Origin: CADEED01 sp041395625
Lineage (GTDB): Bacteria > Pseudomonadota > Gammaproteobacteria > Steroidobacterales > Steroidobacteraceae
DNA: 64,000 nucleotides
Reading direction: 5' to 3'
Assembly: GCA_041395625.1 (NCBI GenBank)
Contig: JAWLAE010000003.1
Coordinates: forward strand, 124,001-188,000
The notes under the pieces: model-generated
Told to the model about the DNA's origin: nothing
Database searches by the model: none
The model's input: the letters and a program-made list of their open reading frames with translations, nothing else
Made by a program: the position numbers and the translations under genes
In this document: positions 35,841 to 44,920 of the stretch, piece after piece
Layout: every line of letters begins with the position of its first letter
Position numbering within the stretch: the first letter of the stretch is position 1

Positions 35841-36622
35841 TTGCGAGCCCTGGTCGCAATCGCGTAGTCCATGATGAGGGGTGCGTGGTCGGAGAAGCGC
35901 TGTTCCTTATAGATGCTCGCACCGCGCACTTTGTCGGCCAATCCCTGGCTGACGATCTGATAGTCGATCCGCCAACCAACGTTCTTGGCCCAGGCCTGAC
36001 CGCGATTGGACCACCAGGTGTACTGGTCGGGGTCGGCATTCACCCGGCGAAATGCGTCGACGAAACCCACGGGACCAAAGACCTGATCGAGCCAGGCGCG
36101 CTCTTCGGGCAGGAAGCCGGAGTTCTTCTGGTTCGAACGCCAGTTGCGCAGATCGATCTCCTTGTGCGCGATGTTCCAGTCGCCACACAGCACGTAGTCG
36201 CGGCGCCGGCGTCGCATCGCGCGCAGCTGCGGCTCGAAGGCCGCCAGAAAGCGGAACTTGGACGCCTGCCGCTCTGGCCCCGACGACCCCGACGGCAGGT
36301 AGAGCGACACCACGGATAGCGCGCCGATCTGCACTTCGAGATAACGACCCTCGTCGTCGAACTCGGGCACACCGAACCCGCGAATGACCTTGGTCGGCGG
36401 CAGGCGTGTGTACACCGCCGTACCGGAGTAGCCCTTGCGAACGGCATCGAAGAAGAAGCACTGGTAGCCGGGCAGCGTACAGCCGTGCTCGGCCAGTTGG
36501 TGCTCCTGGGCCTTGGTTTCCTGCAGGCAGATCACGTCGGCGTTCTGCTGCTCGAGCCAGCTGAACGCGCCCTTGCGCGCCGCCGAGCGGATGCCGTTGA
36601 CATTCAGCGTTATGATTCGCAC
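35837..36622 (-). CDS. xthA: Exodeoxyribonuclease III (AP endonuclease)
   Basis: About 261 residues. I take the GTG at 36622, giving M-R-I-I-T-L-N-V-N-G, the family's N-terminus; a TTG at 36646 is the longer alternative. Catalytic markers: LNVNGIR, LQETKAQ (metal Glu), YSGTAVYTR, GDWNIAHKEIDL and the terminal FSDHAPLIMDY with the Asp-His pair. It cleaves abasic sites in base-excision repair, complementing the MutM, MutY and AlkA glycosylases encoded nearby. Divergent from pyrE with only ~40 bp between starts. Confidence 0.95.
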   Translation of the reverse strand: MRIITLNVNGIRSAARKGAFSWLEQQNADVICLQETKAQEHQLAEHGCTLPGYQCFFFDAVRKGYSGTAVYTRLPPTKVIRGFGVPEFDDEGRYLEVQIGALSVVSLYLPSGSSGPERQASKFRFLAAFEPQLRAMRRRRRDYVLCGDWNIAHKEIDLRNWRSNQKNSGFLPEERAWLDQVFGPVGFVDAFRRVNADPDQYTWWSNRGQAWAKNVGWRIDYQIVSQGLADKVRGASIYKEQRFSDHAPLIMDYAIATRARK

Positions 36623-36663
36623 CGCCGCATCATACCGACGCGGCAAGCCTGGCAGGAGTACCG

Positions 36664-37323
36664 ATGCACGATTATCAGCGCGAGTTCATCGAACTCGCCT
36701 TACGACGCGAGGCGTTGCGCTTCGGCGAGTTCAAACTCAAGTCCGGGCGACTGAGTCCTTATTTCTTCAACGCCGGGCTGTTCAACGACGGCGCATCGAT
36801 CGCGGCACTGGGACGCAGTTACGCCGCCGCGCTGCTGCGATCTAACATCCCGTTCGACATGTTGTTTGGGCCTGCCTACAAGGGCATTCCGCTGGTGACG
36901 GCTACGGCCATGGCGCTGGCGACCGAGCACGATCGCAATGTCGCCTTCAGCTTCAATCGCAAGGAAGCCAAGGACCACGGCGAGGGCGGCAGTCTGGTGG
37001 GCGCGAAGCTCGCCGGTCGTGTGATGATCGTGGACGATGTGATCACGGCGGGCACGGCGATTCGCGAGTCGGTCGAGATCATCCGCGGCGCAGGCGCGCA
37101 GCCGGTCGGGGTCCTGCTGGCGCTCGACCGGCAGGAACGTGGCCAGGGCTCGCAGTCGGCCGTGCAGGAAGTGGCAGCGGAATTCGGCCTGCGCTGCATC
37201 AGCGTACTGTCCCTCGCCACTTTGATAGAGGGCCTCGGCGGTGGCGCAGGTGACGCGGTTCACATTTCCAGCGCGCAGATCGCAGCGCTCCGCACATATC
37301 GCGCGACGTACGGTGCCGGATAG
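36664..37323 (+). CDS. pyrE: Orotate phosphoribosyltransferase PyrE
   Basis: 219 residues. Joins orotate and PRPP to give OMP in pyrimidine synthesis. The PRPP-binding loop is MIVDDVITAGTA, with FGPAYKGIPLV and FSFNRKEAKDHGEGG (catalytic loop) upstream. The ATG has GGAG about 8 bp before it. Divergent from xthA, a common gammaproteobacterial arrangement. Confidence 0.97.
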   Translation: MHDYQREFIELALRREALRFGEFKLKSGRLSPYFFNAGLFNDGASIAALGRSYAAALLRSNIPFDMLFGPAYKGIPLVTATAMALATEHDRNVAFSFNRKEAKDHGEGGSLVGAKLAGRVMIVDDVITAGTAIRESVEIIRGAGAQPVGVLLALDRQERGQGSQSAVQEVAAEFGLRCISVLSLATLIEGLGGGAGDAVHISSAQIAALRTYRATYGAG

Positions 37324-37359
37324 CAGCCAGCAGCGCCGTCATGATGCAGAATATGAATC

Positions 37360-38016
37360 ATGCGTGCCTTGATACTCGCCATTCTAGCGTCAGCCTTGTT
37401 CAGTGCCCTGCCGGCGGCGTGGGCGCAGTCGAGCACGGAAAACGCCAAGCGCACCTATAAATGGACTGATGAGCGCGGCGTCGTCCATTACGGCGACGCA
37501 GTGCCGCCCCAGTACGCCACCCGCGAACAGCGCGTCCTCAATCAGCAGGGCGTGGAAGTGGCGCGCACCGCCGCCCAGAAGTCCGCGGAAGAGCAGGCGC
37601 TCGAAGCGCAGCAGCAGCGCGAGCTGGCGCGCCGCAAACAACACGATATGTTCCTCCTGTCTACCTACCAGACAGTAGAAGACCTGCAGAAAGACCGTGA
37701 TGTGCGCCTCGACGCCCTGCAGGGCCAGGTGCTCGCGGCCGAAGCCTTCATCGCCAATCTCGAGGCGCGGCTCGGCACACTGCGCGAGCGTGCCGCTGTC
37801 TTTCGCCCGTACAACGACAGCCCCAATGCGCGCCAAATGCCCGATAGCCTGGCGGAGGATATCGTGCGGCTACTGGGTGAGATACGCACGCAGCGCACGG
37901 CACTCGAAGTGAAGAACGGCGAAAAGCAAGCGTTGCGCGAGCAGTTTCAGATCGACATGGCGCGCTATAAAGAACTCAAGAAGCCGCTGGTCGACCGCGC
38001 TACAGCGCAGCGCTAA
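37360..38016 (+). CDS. Secreted DUF4124 / coiled-coil protein
   Basis: 218 residues. Signal peptide (1-22, ending AWAQ), a short DUF4124 domain (about 30-55, YKWTDERGVVHYGDAVPP), then a long charged helical region (about 65-210) of coiled-coil character (EEQALEAQQQREL, LEARLGTLRER). DUF4124 proteins are periplasmic and uncharacterised. The stop overlaps the dut stop on the other strand. Confidence 0.85.
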   Translation: MRALILAILASALFSALPAAWAQSSTENAKRTYKWTDERGVVHYGDAVPPQYATREQRVLNQQGVEVARTAAQKSAEEQALEAQQQRELARRKQHDMFLLSTYQTVEDLQKDRDVRLDALQGQVLAAEAFIANLEARLGTLRERAAVFRPYNDSPNARQMPDSLAEDIVRLLGEIRTQRTALEVKNGEKQALREQFQIDMARYKELKKPLVDRATAQR

Positions 38017-38528
38017 CTGCGGCCGGTATGGCCGAAGCCTCCTGCGCCGCGCAGGGTGGCATCGAAATCGTCGACGATTCGCAAATCCACTTGCACCACC
38101 GGCACGATGACCAATTGTGCGATGCGCTCGCCTGGCTGCAGCGTGTAGGTGCGTTCACCACGGTTCCAGCAGGAAACCATCAGCTGACCCTGGTAATCGG
38201 AATCGATGAGTCCAACCAGATTACCCAGCACGATGCCATGTTTGTGGCCGAGACCCGAGCGCGGCACGATCATAGCTGCGAGCCCCGGATCGTCCAGGTG
38301 AATCGCGAGACCTGTGGGTAACAACTCGGCCCGGCCCGGCTCGAGGTCGAGCTGCTTGGCGATACAGGCTCGCAGATCGATCCCGGCCGAACCCGCGGTG
38401 GCGTACGCCGGCAACGGGAATTCGTCCCCCAGCCTGCCATCGAGAATCTTGACCTTCAGCGCCCGGCGCCCACTACCGCCGGCCACAAATTCGTCGGCGG
38501 CCACCAGGGTCGGTATCGATAGTGTCAT
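38013..38528 (-). CDS. dut: Deoxyuridine triphosphatase Dut
   Basis: 171 residues from the ATG at 38528, which overlaps the coaBC stop (ATGA). Trimeric dUTPase motifs: ATAGSAGIDLRA (1), PRSGLGHKHG (2), LVGLIDSDYQG (3), GERIAQLVIVP (4) and the C-terminal GAGGFGHTG (5). It converts dUTP to dUMP, supplying thymidylate synthesis and keeping uracil out of DNA. About 20 residues longer at the N-terminus than E. coli Dut; the extension is not conserved. coaBC-dut is the standard gammaproteobacterial operon. Confidence 0.96.
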   Translation of the reverse strand: MTLSIPTLVAADEFVAGGSGRRALKVKILDGRLGDEFPLPAYATAGSAGIDLRACIAKQLDLEPGRAELLPTGLAIHLDDPGLAAMIVPRSGLGHKHGIVLGNLVGLIDSDYQGQLMVSCWNRGERTYTLQPGERIAQLVIVPVVQVDLRIVDDFDATLRGAGGFGHTGRS

Positions 38529-39745
38529 GCGCGCACCTGCTCCTGTCGCGCCGCGGCGCGCGTCTCCGTGAATACTTCGGCTATCAACGCGACCAACTGC
38601 TCGGCCAGCGCCGACTTGGACGCCTGTGGCAACTCCCGACGCCCTGTGCGCCACAGCACCAACAACGCGTTGTCGTCCTTCTCGAATACTTTGTCATGCC
38701 CGACTTCATTGGCGGCGATCATGTCGAGCTTCTTCTTCAAGAGCTTTTGTCGGGCATATTGCTCGACGGAATCGGTCTCGGCGGCGAACCCGACGACGAA
38801 TGGCCGATCGGCGCGCGCAGCCACCGTCGCCAGAATATCGGTAGTGCGCTGCATCGCCAGATCGAGCGACTCGCTCGTCTTCTTGATCTTTTTGGAAGCC
38901 GGCTGCGCCGGCCGGTAATCGGCCACCGCAGCAGTAGCAATGAAAATGTCGGCGCCGGCAATCTGCTCGAGCGTCGCCCGCAGCATCTGCTCCGCGTCGT
39001 CCACATCGACGCGCTGCACGCCGCGCGGCGTGTCGAGCGCTACGGGGCCGGCGATCAGCACGACATCGGCGCCGGCCGCGCGCGCGGCCTGTGCCACCGC
39101 AAAACCCATCTTGCCGGAACTGCGGTTGCTGATGAAACGCACCGGATCGATACGCTCGCGCGTGGGGCCCGCTGTGATCACCACCCGTTTGCCCGCGAGC
39201 GCGCCGGTCGCTGGCGCGACCGCCACGAGATCGGCCAGCTCCTGCGGCTCGAGCATGCGGCCCTCGCCCACTTCACCACAGGCCTGCTCACCCGACCCCG
39301 GCCCATGGATGGCGATACCGCGCGAGCGCAGCGACGCCACGTTGTCTTGGGTCGCTGCGTTCAGCCACATCTGCCGGTTCATCGCCGGCGCCACTGCGAT
39401 CTGCGCCGTCGTCGCCATGCACAGAGTCGTCAGTAAGTCGTTAGCATGACCATGTGCGAGCCGCGCCAGGAAATCCGCGGTCGCCGGAGCTACCAGCACC
39501 AGATCCGCCCAGCGCGCCAGCTCGATGTGCGACATGGCGGCTTCGCCGGCCGCATCCCACAGATCGCTGCGTACCGCACGACCCGAGACCGCCTGAAAGG
39601 TGGTCGGCGTGATGAACTCCCGCGCAGCGGCGGTCATGACCACCTGCACCTCGGCGCCGCGTTCACGCAGACGGCGGACGAGATCCGGGCTCTTGTAAGC
39701 CGCGATGCCGCCGGTGACACCCAGTACGATGCGCATGCCTTGCAT
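38525..39745 (-). CDS. coaBC: Phosphopantothenoylcysteine synthetase/decarboxylase CoaBC
   Basis: About 406 residues from the ATG at 39745 (a second ATG at 39736 is equally possible). N-terminal flavin decarboxylase (CoaC): GVTGGIAAYK, active His in SHIELARWADL, APAMNRQMW. C-terminal synthetase (CoaB): ITAGPTRERIDPVRFISN and KMGFAVAQAA. It performs two steps of coenzyme A synthesis; coaD, for the next step, is at 45 kb. Divergent from radC across a 114-bp gap that must hold both promoters. Confidence 0.95.
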   Translation of the reverse strand: MQGMRIVLGVTGGIAAYKSPDLVRRLRERGAEVQVVMTAAAREFITPTTFQAVSGRAVRSDLWDAAGEAAMSHIELARWADLVLVAPATADFLARLAHGHANDLLTTLCMATTAQIAVAPAMNRQMWLNAATQDNVASLRSRGIAIHGPGSGEQACGEVGEGRMLEPQELADLVAVAPATGALAGKRVVITAGPTRERIDPVRFISNRSSGKMGFAVAQAARAAGADVVLIAGPVALDTPRGVQRVDVDDAEQMLRATLEQIAGADIFIATAAVADYRPAQPASKKIKKTSESLDLAMQRTTDILATVAARADRPFVVGFAAETDSVEQYARQKLLKKKLDMIAANEVGHDKVFEKDDNALLVLWRTGRRELPQASKSALAEQLVALIAEVFTETRAAARQEQVRA

Positions 39746-39859
39746 GGTGCCATTATCCCGGGCAAATCGCCCGCTGTGCAAACACAAAGCCGATGTTTGT
39801 CGCCATACGCCGCCGATAGTGTGGTGGCCCATTTGCGACGGTGAGTCGATCATTTCGAC

Positions 39860-40567
39860 ATGACATCATCCATCCCGACCAGCGCTGTACCGCAGCGCTT
39901 GCGCACCTGGCCCCGCGGCGAGCGACCGCGCGAAAAGCTGCTGGATTCCGGGCCTGAGACGCTCTCGGATGCCGAGCTGCTCGCGGTCCTGCTCGGCACT
40001 GGCGTCAACGGCAGCAACGCGCTCGATCTCGCCCGTCAGACGTTGACGCGTTTCGGCTCGCTGCGCGCTTTGCTCACTGCGGCGCAGCACGAATGTCTGG
40101 CGCAGCGCGGACTCGGCGCCGCGCGCTATGCCTTGCTGCAAGCTTCACTGGAGATCGCGCGTCGGCACTATCGCGCCGGCCTCGCCCAGGAGCCGGGCCT
40201 CAATTCACCCACCCTGACGCGTGAGTTCCTGGTCGCGCAGCTGCGCGACCGGCCATATGAATTGTTCTGCTGCCTGTATCTCGACAATCGCAATCGGCTG
40301 ATCCGCTTCGAAGAACTGTTCCGCGGCACCATCGACGGCGCCAGCGTACATCCACGCGAAGTCGTTAGGCAGTCGATCCGGCACAACGCCGCCGCCGTCA
40401 TCCTCGCGCACAATCATCCATCAGGCGTGGCCGAGCCGAGCCAGGCGGACGAGCTGATCACGCGGCGACTGCGCGAGGCGCTGGCGCTGATCGATATCCG
40501 CCTGCTCGATCACCTGATCGTCGGCGACACAACCTGTGTCTCGTTCGCCGAAAGAGGCCTGCTGTGA
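39860..40567 (+). CDS. radC: RadC-family JAB-domain protein
   Basis: 235 residues. An N-terminal helix-hairpin-helix-like region (ETLSDAELLAVLLGTG) precedes a JAMM metal site: HNHPSGVAEPSQAD, with the upstream Glu in an FEELFRGT segment. The biochemical role of RadC is unsettled; the original radiation phenotype was traced to another gene. Upstream of rpmB, as in E. coli, but with its own 3' hairpin-like sequence and a promoter for rpmB after it. Confidence 0.95.
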   Translation: MTSSIPTSAVPQRLRTWPRGERPREKLLDSGPETLSDAELLAVLLGTGVNGSNALDLARQTLTRFGSLRALLTAAQHECLAQRGLGAARYALLQASLEIARRHYRAGLAQEPGLNSPTLTREFLVAQLRDRPYELFCCLYLDNRNRLIRFEELFRGTIDGASVHPREVVRQSIRHNAAAVILAHNHPSGVAEPSQADELITRRLREALALIDIRLLDHLIVGDTTCVSFAERGLL

Positions 40568-40618
40568 CAGCCCAGGCCGCCGCGCCTGCCGGAAACGCCG
40601 TGCCTGCGGGCAGGTGAC

Positions 40619-40647
40619 TTGCCCGGCGTCGGTCGGGCTGGTATAAA
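40619..40647 (+). promoter_or_regulatory. Sigma-70 promoter for rpmB-rpmG
   Basis: TTGCCC (40619-40624) and TATAAA (40642-40647) are separated by exactly 17 bp, a strong sigma-70 match in GC-rich DNA. It lies 115 bp before the rpmB start, leaving a leader of about 105 nt. It would drive rpmB-rpmG and perhaps mutM-alkA, which follow without clear terminators. Confidence 0.7.
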
Positions 40648-40761
40648 AGCCGCCCTTTCGCCGCACCCACGGCCAAAAGGCGCTGCCCGCCGCGCTCGTC
40701 GCGGCCCTGCTGGTGGCGGTAAGTTACTGAATTTAATGGCGTTTGGTTTGAAGGTCTATTT

Positions 40762-40998
40762 ATGAGCCGTGTCTGTCAAGTCACCGGTAAGAGCCCGACG
40801 GTCGGCAATACCGTCTCGCACGCCAATAATCGGCGCCGCCGTCGCTTTCTGCCCAACCTGCATACGCAGCGTTTCTGGCTCGAGACTGAGAAGCGCTGGG
40901 TCAGCCTGCGGGTGTCGGCCAATGGGCTGCGGACGATCGAGAAGAACGGCATTGACGCGGTCATTGCCGAGCTGCGTGGCAAGGGCCTGAAGATCTGA
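40762..40998 (+). CDS. rpmB: 50S ribosomal protein L28
   Basis: 78 residues, standard length. The L28 sequence is clear: SRVCQVTGK at the N-terminus, VSHANNRRRRRFLPNLHTQRFW, and a basic helix at the C-terminus. No zinc-type Cys pair is present beyond the single N-terminal Cys. First gene of rpmB-rpmG, with 16 bp before rpmG. Confidence 0.98.
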   Translation: MSRVCQVTGKSPTVGNTVSHANNRRRRRFLPNLHTQRFWLETEKRWVSLRVSANGLRTIEKNGIDAVIAELRGKGLKI

Positions 40999-41014
40999 GC
41001 CGGAGATAGAGGCC

Positions 41015-41170
41015 ATGCGCGAAAAGATCAAACTACTGTCCACCGCCAAGACCGGCCACTTCTACGTCGTGACGAAGAACAAGCGTCTGCATCCCGACAA
41101 GATGGAAATCAAGAAGTACGACCCGGTGGTGCGCAAGCACGTGGCGTACAAAGAGACCAAGATCAAGTAA
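41015..41170 (+). CDS. rpmG: 50S ribosomal protein L33
   Basis: 51 residues, so short that it is easy to miss. Reads MREKIKLLSTAKTGHFYV, then NKRLHPDKMEIKKYDPVVRK and a Lys-rich end. This is the Cys-free form of L33 (no zinc ribbon). GGAG precedes the start at good distance. It follows rpmB directly and precedes mutM by 9 bp, the E. coli order. Confidence 0.97.
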   Translation: MREKIKLLSTAKTGHFYVVTKNKRLHPDKMEIKKYDPVVRKHVAYKETKIK

Positions 41171-41179
41171 CGTCCGGGC

Positions 41180-42004
41180 GTGCCGCCGCCGCCCGAACTT
41201 CCGGAAGTCGAGACCACCCGTCGCGGGGTCGAACCCCACGTGCTTGGCCGGCGCATTCGTGCGCTCGTCGTCCACGAGCGCCGCCTGCGCTGGCCCGTGG
41301 CGCGGAACATTGCGGCGCTGGTCGCCGCCCAGCGCATCGTCCGCGCCGACCGCCGCGCCAAGTACCTGTTGTTAGTGCTCGAGCGCGGCACGCTCATCCT
41401 GCACCTGGGCATGTCGGGCAGTCTGCGTGTGCTGCCGGCCGACACGCCGCGTCTCGTGCACGACCATCTCGACTTCGAACTCGACAGCGGCCAGACGCTG
41501 CGCTTCAACGACCCTCGCCGGTTCGGCAGTCTGCACTTTACGAGCGGCGATCCCGCTACCCACCCGTTGCTCGCCGGGCTGGCACCAGAACCCTTCGATG
41601 ATTCTTTCGATGGCGAGTACCTGTGGCGTGTGACGCGCGGCCGACGCGTCGCCATCAAACAACTGTTGATGAATGCGAAGTTGGTAGTCGGCGTCGGCAA
41701 TATCTACGCCAGCGAAGCGCTGTTCCGCGCCGGTATCCGGCCGGGGCGGCACGCGCGTGGCCTGACGCGCGCCGAATGCGCACGGCTGGTCGACGCCGTG
41801 CGCTCGATCCTCGCGCTGGCGATCAAGGTGGGCGGCACGACGCTGCGCGATTACGTTGGTGCCGACGGTACGCCCGGCTATTTTCGGCAGAAGCTGTTCG
41901 TGTACGAGCGCGCTGCCGCGCCCTGCCGTGTCTGCGGCACTCCGATCCGCCATCGCGTCCAAGGCCAGCGCTCCACGTATTGGTGCCCGAGGTGTCAGCG
42001 ATGA
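41180..42004 (+). CDS. mutM: Formamidopyrimidine-DNA glycosylase MutM (Fpg), unusual N-terminus
   Basis: 274 residues. Excises 8-oxoguanine. Seen: PELPEVETTRRG, the Lys in ADRRAKYLLL, the NIYASEALF region, and the zinc finger C-x2-C-x16-C-x2-C at the C-terminus. In this family the N-terminal Met is removed and Pro1-Glu2 do the chemistry. Here the only available start is a GTG followed by four CCN codons, so the mature end would be P-P-P-P-E-L-P rather than P-E-L-P: three extra prolines at the active site. The extra codons form a CCG run. Function may be impaired unless processing trims them. Confidence 0.93.
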   Translation: MPPPPELPEVETTRRGVEPHVLGRRIRALVVHERRLRWPVARNIAALVAAQRIVRADRRAKYLLLVLERGTLILHLGMSGSLRVLPADTPRLVHDHLDFELDSGQTLRFNDPRRFGSLHFTSGDPATHPLLAGLAPEPFDDSFDGEYLWRVTRGRRVAIKQLLMNAKLVVGVGNIYASEALFRAGIRPGRHARGLTRAECARLVDAVRSILALAIKVGGTTLRDYVGADGTPGYFRQKLFVYERAAAPCRVCGTPIRHRVQGQRSTYWCPRCQR

Positions 42005-42720
42005 TCGCGCCGCCGACCGAGATCACCCGCATGCGGCGACATCTGCGTCGGGCGGATCCGGTGATGGGCCAGCTGCTGCGCGCCGCGGGCCGCTTTACGC
42101 TTGCGCCGCGCCTGCACCACGCGCCCTTCCGCTCGCTGTCGCAGGCGATTGCGAATCAACAGCTCAACGGGACAGCAGCCGCCACGATCCTGCGCCGCTT
42201 CGTCGCACTCTATCCCGGGGTCGAGTTTCCGGAGCCGCAACAGGTGCTGCGAACGCCGGACGACGCACTGCGCGGTGTCGGTTTTTCGTTCGCCAAGGTG
42301 GCGACTTTGAAGGATCTGGCGGCCAAGGCACAAGCCGGCGTCGTGCCCGACGGCGAATCACTGCTGCGCATGAGCGACGCGGACATCATCGAACGCCTGA
42401 CGGCCGTGCGCGGTATCGGTCGCTGGACGGTGGAAATGCTGCTGATGTTCCAGTTAGGTCGGCCCGACGTACTGCCGGTAGACGACTTCGGCGTGCGCAA
42501 TGGCTTCCGACTCGCTTACGGCATCAAGCACATGCCAACTCCGCGGGCGCTCGGTGAATTCGGCACGCGCTGGGCACCGTATCGGACGATGGCGGCGTGG
42601 TACCTGTGGCGTGCCGGCGATCTGGCCAAACTGAACAAACTGCCCGCGCCGCCGGTGCGGACGCGCATCGCAATGGTGAAGCCCAAGGCTACTGCCGGCG
42701 CGCGGCGCGCGAATAAGTGA
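42001..42720 (+). CDS. DNA-3-methyladenine glycosylase II (AlkA type)
   Basis: 239 residues from the ATG overlapping the mutM stop (ATGA). HhH-GPD superfamily: PFRSLSQAIANQQLNG, the hairpin AVRGIGRWTVEMLLMF and the catalytic Asp in LPVDDFGVRNGF. It removes alkylated bases. No four-Cys cluster, as usual for AlkA-type enzymes, and no N-terminal Ada-like domain. With mutM it forms a repair pair on the ribosomal-protein transcript. The 3' end overlaps the convergent next gene by 32 bp. Confidence 0.92.
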   Translation: MIAPPTEITRMRRHLRRADPVMGQLLRAAGRFTLAPRLHHAPFRSLSQAIANQQLNGTAAATILRRFVALYPGVEFPEPQQVLRTPDDALRGVGFSFAKVATLKDLAAKAQAGVVPDGESLLRMSDADIIERLTAVRGIGRWTVEMLLMFQLGRPDVLPVDDFGVRNGFRLAYGIKHMPTPRALGEFGTRWAPYRTMAAWYLWRAGDLAKLNKLPAPPVRTRIAMVKPKATAGARRANK

Positions 42721-43123
42721 TCTGCAGCAACACCTGATCTTGCTGCGGCTCCATCGTCTCCGGTCGCAGACTCGCTTCCATGTCATAACAGATGGTGAGT
42801 AGATCGCCGTCGAGCTCGAAGATGGCGAGCATGGTCTTGCCGGCGCCTGGTCCGTCATGTCCCACGATGTCGAGAGACGCGGGCGAAACGTCCGTATCGA
42901 CGCGCACTGCGCCACTATCGACCACGCGTTGCTCGCGATCGTGGATCTCATAGGTACCGCCGGCTAACACCAGCCGAGCGATGCGCAGTTCCTGCACCGG
43001 CAGGACCTGGCCGGAAACATAGGCGGCGATCGGCAGCCAGTTACCATCCAGCGAAGCGACGGACTGCCGCACCACACCGTGCCGACCAGGGCTTTCATCC
43101 GAGCACATCGCAACATTTTGCAT
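42689..43123 (-). CDS. TIGR03067-type small protein
   Basis: 144 residues from the ATG at 43123 (a second ATG at 43108 is possible). The order of conserved elements fits the TIGR03067 group: L-x-G-x-W near the start, LVLAGGTYEIHD, DVSPASLDIVGHDGPGAGKT and FELDGDLLTICYD followed by LRPE. These are small beta-rich proteins of unknown function, most abundant in planctomycetes. No signal peptide is visible. Divergent from ggt with a 12-bp gap between starts. Confidence 0.75.
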   Translation of the reverse strand: MQNVAMCSDESPGRHGVVRQSVASLDGNWLPIAAYVSGQVLPVQELRIARLVLAGGTYEIHDREQRVVDSGAVRVDTDVSPASLDIVGHDGPGAGKTMLAIFELDGDLLTICYDMEASLRPETMEPQQDQVLLQITYSRAARRQ

Positions 43124-43135
43124 TACTGTCGCGCC

Positions 43136-44920
43136 ATGAGCGAATTGAACACTATCCGGCGAGCACTGCTCGCCTCGACCTGCGCGTGGCTCGTCGTTTG
43201 TGCTGGCTGCAGCAGCCTCACGACGCCCAGTGAGGCCGCCAAGAAAAATGTCTATGAAGCGGCGCCGGCACGCGATTGGCGCGCGGGCGCCATGGTCGCC
43301 GCCGCGAACCCATACGCGGTCGAGGCCGGGCTCGCGATCCTGCGTGACGGCGGCAGCGCTGTCGACGCCGCGATCGCCATCCAGGCCGTGCTCGGGCTGG
43401 TGGAACCACAGTCCTCGGGGCTCGGCGGCGGCGCCTTCATGCTGCACTACGACGCCAGGACGGGCGACGTGATCGCTTACGACGGACGCGAAGTGGCGCC
43501 GATGGGTGCGAGCGCCACGATGTTCCTCGACGAACAAGGTGCGCCGCTCAGTTTCCCGGCCGCCATACAAAGTGGCCGCTCGGTCGGCGTACCCGGCGTC
43601 GTCAGGATGCTGGAGCTCGCGCATGGCGAGCACGGCAAGTTGCCGTGGGCGCGGCCGTGGCAGCCGGCCATCACGCTCGCCGAGCGCGGCTTCGCCGTGC
43701 CGCAACGGATGCACGATATTGCGCTCATGGCCGAGCGTTTCACCACGCTCGCACCGGACGCGCGGCGCTATCTGACGACTGACGGCAAGACCATCCTGCC
43801 GGTCGGCCAGATTGTGCAGAATGCAGCCTATGCCGATACATTGCGCCAGATTGCCACGAGCGGCGCGCAGGCGTTCTACACCGGCCCGATCGCTGCCGCG
43901 ATCGTCGCCGCCGTGCGTGCGCAGCCGCGGCCCGGCGCGCTAACACTCGAGGATCTCGCCGCCTATCGCGCCGAAAAGCACGAACCGGTCTGCCGCCCGT
44001 ATCGCGTCTATGAGGTTTGCGGCATGACACCGCCGTCCTCGGGCGGCATCGCCGTGCTGTCGGTGCTCGGCACGCTCGCCAATTTCGATATGACTGCTAA
44101 CAACGCGGGCACCGTGACCGGCTGGCATCTGCTGATCGAGGCACAACGACTGGCCTACGCCGATCGGGACAAGTACGTGGGTGACGATCGCTTCGTGCAC
44201 GTGCCCGTCGACGGACTGCTCGATGCTGACTACCTGAAGTCGCGCGCGGCGTTGATCTCACTCGAGCGCGCGATGCCGACGGTGGCAGCCGGCAAGCCGC
44301 CAGGCGCGCCGGCAGCGGGTGCCGACCACACGGGCAGCACCACCGGCACGAGTCACTTCGTCGTCGTTGACGCAGCGGGCAATGTCGTCACGATGACGAC
44401 CACGGTCGAATCGCTGTTCGGCTCGCAGCGCATGGCGGGTGGCTTCTTTCTCAACAATCAGCTGACCGATTTTTCGTTTCGACCGATCGATGCCGATGGC
44501 GTGCCAATAGCCAATGCGCCGGCGCCGGGAAAAAAGCCCCGTTCGTCGATGTCGCCCACGCTCGTATTCCGCGATCGGCAGTTCCTGCTGGGCGTCGGTT
44601 CTCCCGGCGGCAATTCGATCATCGGCTACGTGGCCAAAGCGCTGGTCGGCATGCTCGATTGGGGCCTGGGGCCGGACGAGGCGGTCGAACTACCGAATGT
44701 CGTGGCCCGAGGCCCGGTGCTGATCGAGAAGGAACGCTTCGATGCAGAGCTCCTGCGACAATTGCAGTCGATGGGGCACGACATCAAGTCCGGCCGGGGC
44801 GCGGAAGGCTCGGGGCTGCACGCCATCATGCTGATGCCCGATGGCACGCTCGCTGGCGGCGCCGACAGTCGGCGCGAAGGTGTCGCACGCACGCCGCAGG
44901 AACCGGCGATGACCAACTAG
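43136..44920 (+). CDS. ggt: Gamma-glutamyltransferase (lipoprotein)
   Basis: 594 residues from the ATG at 43136; lipoprotein leader ending VCAGC. The large-subunit half has SSGLGGGAFMLHYD. The autocleavage site and nucleophile are the Thr of TTGTSHFVVVD; later GSPGGNSI forms the oxyanion loop. The enzyme splits itself into two subunits and hydrolyses glutathione and other gamma-glutamyl bonds in the periplasm. All expected residues are present. The 3' end overlaps coaD by 4 bp on the opposite strand. Confidence 0.95.
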   Translation: MSELNTIRRALLASTCAWLVVCAGCSSLTTPSEAAKKNVYEAAPARDWRAGAMVAAANPYAVEAGLAILRDGGSAVDAAIAIQAVLGLVEPQSSGLGGGAFMLHYDARTGDVIAYDGREVAPMGASATMFLDEQGAPLSFPAAIQSGRSVGVPGVVRMLELAHGEHGKLPWARPWQPAITLAERGFAVPQRMHDIALMAERFTTLAPDARRYLTTDGKTILPVGQIVQNAAYADTLRQIATSGAQAFYTGPIAAAIVAAVRAQPRPGALTLEDLAAYRAEKHEPVCRPYRVYEVCGMTPPSSGGIAVLSVLGTLANFDMTANNAGTVTGWHLLIEAQRLAYADRDKYVGDDRFVHVPVDGLLDADYLKSRAALISLERAMPTVAAGKPPGAPAAGADHTGSTTGTSHFVVVDAAGNVVTMTTTVESLFGSQRMAGGFFLNNQLTDFSFRPIDADGVPIANAPAPGKKPRSSMSPTLVFRDRQFLLGVGSPGGNSIIGYVAKALVGMLDWGLGPDEAVELPNVVARGPVLIEKERFDAELLRQLQSMGHDIKSGRGAEGSGLHAIMLMPDGTLAGGADSRREGVARTPQEPAMTN

